From MGOM01 sp035693825 (GTDB lineage Bacteria > Chloroflexota > Anaerolineae > Anaerolineales > E44-bin32): a DNA stretch of 13,300 nt. The stretch covers positions 1-13,300 of the forward strand of contig DASSGB010000247.1 of assembly GCA_035693825.1 (NCBI GenBank), in the 5' to 3' direction. The translations under genes were made by a program, and so were the position numbers. Below, in pieces: positions 11,927 through 13,300 of the stretch (the stretch's first letter is position 1; every line of letters starts with the position of its first letter). The notes beneath the pieces are model-generated. The model saw nothing but the letters and a program-made list of their open reading frames with translations, had not been told where the DNA came from and made no database searches.

Positions 11927-13300
11927 ATGCGCATCGACGTCGAGCTGTATCGTCGTCGCCTCGCTCTGGGCGGCCGGCCATCCCTTTCCGCGATCGACAT
12001 CGAGCCGGAGAATCCCCGGCGGGCGTTGGTCTTCATCCACGGATTCGGCGGCAGCGCCCGGCAGTGGATCCACCAGTTGACCCATTTCTCCGAGCGGGAT
12101 CGGACGGTCGCGCTGGATCTGCGCGGCCACGGCGACTCCGATCAGCCGGAAGGACCGTACGACGTGTCGACGCTGGTGGACGATCTGGAAGCGGCATTCG
12201 AAGCCCTCGACCTGCCGGCGCGTTTCGCCCTGGTCGGGCATTCCTTTGGAGGCGCGCTGGCGGTGGAGTACGCCTTGAGGCGCCCGCAGCGTGTCGATCG
12301 GCTGATCCTCATCGCCGCGGCGGGAGAGTTTCCCCTGGCCTGGCACTATCGGACGGCGCTCCGCCTGCCCGTGGCCTTGTTGAACCTGGTGTATCCCTTC
12401 CTGCGCCGAACCCTGAAGGCCCCGCCGCGTGTGTTGAAGCGATTCCATCGAGAAGCCCTTTCCGTGTGGAGGGGTTGGGATCGCTTCTCGCAACTCGAGC
12501 CTCGAACCCTCGTCATTCGCGGATACCGCGATCGGGTATTCGCCCGGCCGTATTTCGAGAAAGTGGCGCAGGCGCTTCCCCTGGGCGAGGACGTCAACGT
12601 CGGAGCCTCGGGCCACATGGTGATGCTGGAACGCCGCGACGCCGTCAACCGCGCCATGGAACGCTTCCTCGGATCCGGGCGAGGCTCCTCCTGGCGCGAA
12701 GAACGACGCGATCGCCGGCTGGTACGAGAACGGCCCTGGCTGGCCCACTACGACCAGGGGGTTCCTTTCACCATCGCCATACCCCCCATCCGCATTGACG
12801 AGCTGCTGACCTCCGCCGCACGGCGATTTCCGTTCCGTCCGGCGCTCTTCTTCCATGGATTGCGAATGACCTATCGCAGGCTCGAAGGCGAGGCCAATCG
12901 CTTCGCGCGGGCCTTGATCGACGCCGGCGTGCGGCCCGGCGACCGCGTCATGCTGCTGCTGCCGAATCTGCCGCAACTGCCCCTGTGTTTCTTCGGAACG
13001 ATGAGGGCCGGCGCGGTGGCTGCCTTCGCCACGCCCCTCTCCGAACCGGACGAGCTGTTGCGGCAGATCCGCGATTCGGGTGCCACGGCTCTGGTGACGC
13101 TTTCGCAAAACGCGGAGTTGGCCGCCAGGGCGCTTCGCGAAACAGGCCTCCGGCGCGTGATCCTGACCAACGTGTGGGACTACCTTCCCTGGGGGCGTGC
13201 CATCCTCTTCCGGCTGCGTTCCGGCGGGCGCATGAATCCCCCGCGGCGCTTGCCGCCCGGATTCATGGTGTTGTCGCGACACCTGTATGCACGCTCCAGC
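11927..13300 (+). CDS. Fusion of an alpha/beta-hydrolase and a FadD-like acyl-CoA synthetase (partial, runs off the window)
   Basis: 458 codons without a stop to the window end. Residues 1-250 form a complete alpha/beta-hydrolase: oxyanion-hole loop FIHGFGG (36-42), DLRGHGDSD (64-72), nucleophile elbow GHSFGG with Ser106, probable acid Asp202 (RGYRDRVF) and base His230 (GASGHMVMLE). The cap (about 135-190) is short. A charged linker (251-267) leads to RPWLAHYDQGVP (269-280), a typical N-terminus of long-chain acyl-CoA ligases. Adenylation-domain sequence follows: LTSAARRFPFRPALFF, MTYRRLEGEANRFARALIDAG, RPGDRVMLLLPNLPQ, FFGTMRAGAVAAF. The P-loop-like and later ANL motifs lie beyond the edge. 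The first half would hydrolyse an ester or thioester; the second would activate a carboxylate with ATP and CoA. Substrate unknown. AAGGA precedes the ATG by six bases. The Ser nucleophile and ligase sequence argue against a beta-lactone (OleBC) system. Confidence 0.88.
   Translation, partial: MRIDVELYRRRLALGGRPSLSAIDIEPENPRRALVFIHGFGGSARQWIHQLTHFSERDRTVALDLRGHGDSDQPEGPYDVSTLVDDLEAAFEALDLPARFALVGHSFGGALAVEYALRRPQRVDRLILIAAAGEFPLAWHYRTALRLPVALLNLVYPFLRRTLKAPPRVLKRFHREALSVWRGWDRFSQLEPRTLVIRGYRDRVFARPYFEKVAQALPLGEDVNVGASGHMVMLERRDAVNRAMERFLGSGRGSSWREERRDRRLVRERPWLAHYDQGVPFTIAIPPIRIDELLTSAARRFPFRPALFFHGLRMTYRRLEGEANRFARALIDAGVRPGDRVMLLLPNLPQLPLCFFGTMRAGAVAAFATPLSEPDELLRQIRDSGATALVTLSQNAELAARALRETGLRRVILTNVWDYLPWGRAILFRLRSGGRMNPPRRLPPGFMVLSRHLYARSS

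Noticed and set aside
11804..13282. Minus-strand open frame of 492 aa at the right end
   Set aside because: It opposes the plus-strand hydrolase-synthetase frame, whose catalytic motifs are intact. The antisense translation is compositionally odd and unrecognisable.
11927..13300. OleBC olefin/beta-lactone system
   Set aside because: The domain order fits, but the hydrolase elbow is GHSFGG with Ser rather than the Asp of OleB, the ligase lacks the OleC-like VDPGMG region, and no OleA or OleD is seen.

Overview
The window is a high-GC (clearly above 60 percent), gene-dense stretch of bacterial chromosome. The overall character suggests Chloroflexota (Anaerolineae/Caldilineae-like): a small lipoprotein with a lectin-like fold of the 'DDFS...GW' type, a cytoplasmic multi-GAF histidine kinase, heptanucleotide repeats between genes, and TATAAT boxes lying almost against start codons. 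That assignment is inference from style, not from a marker gene. No tRNA, rRNA, CRISPR array, transposase or phage gene was seen.

Left end (1-331): the last codons of a plus-strand S-adenosylhomocysteine hydrolase, then about 250 bp of non-coding DNA. This holds a 133-bp element with near-perfect terminal inverted repeats and a strong GC hairpin that can serve as terminator for the two convergent transcription units.

Minus-strand operon (3423 down to 332): acyl-CoA dehydrogenase, then etfB, then etfA, transcribed from a recognisable sigma-70-type promoter near 3454-3481. The dehydrogenase oxidises an acyl-CoA and passes electrons to the EtfAB flavoprotein encoded directly behind it. The 226-bp divergent intergenic region (3424-3649) carries two different heptanucleotide repeat arrays.

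Plus-strand envelope genes (3650-5718): a membrane-anchored TPR protein and a lipoprotein with a concanavalin-like domain, meeting at a TGATG junction.

Plus-strand housekeeping operon (5780-9232): yqeY (tRNA amidotransferase-like domain), pgpH (7TM-HD cyclic-di-AMP phosphodiesterase), ybeY (rRNA-processing endonuclease) and dgkA (undecaprenol/diacylglycerol kinase). Spacing is very tight: 8 bp, then two ATGA overlaps. This matches the pgpH-ybeY-dgkA block of many Gram-positive-type genomes, here without phoH in front or era behind.

Right end (9312-13300): a soluble three-GAF/PAS histidine kinase with its own promoter and no partner response regulator in view, then a gene that runs off the window. 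That last gene is the most unusual object here: one uninterrupted reading frame joins a complete Ser-Asp-His alpha/beta-hydrolase to the N-terminal part of a FadD-like acyl-CoA synthetase.
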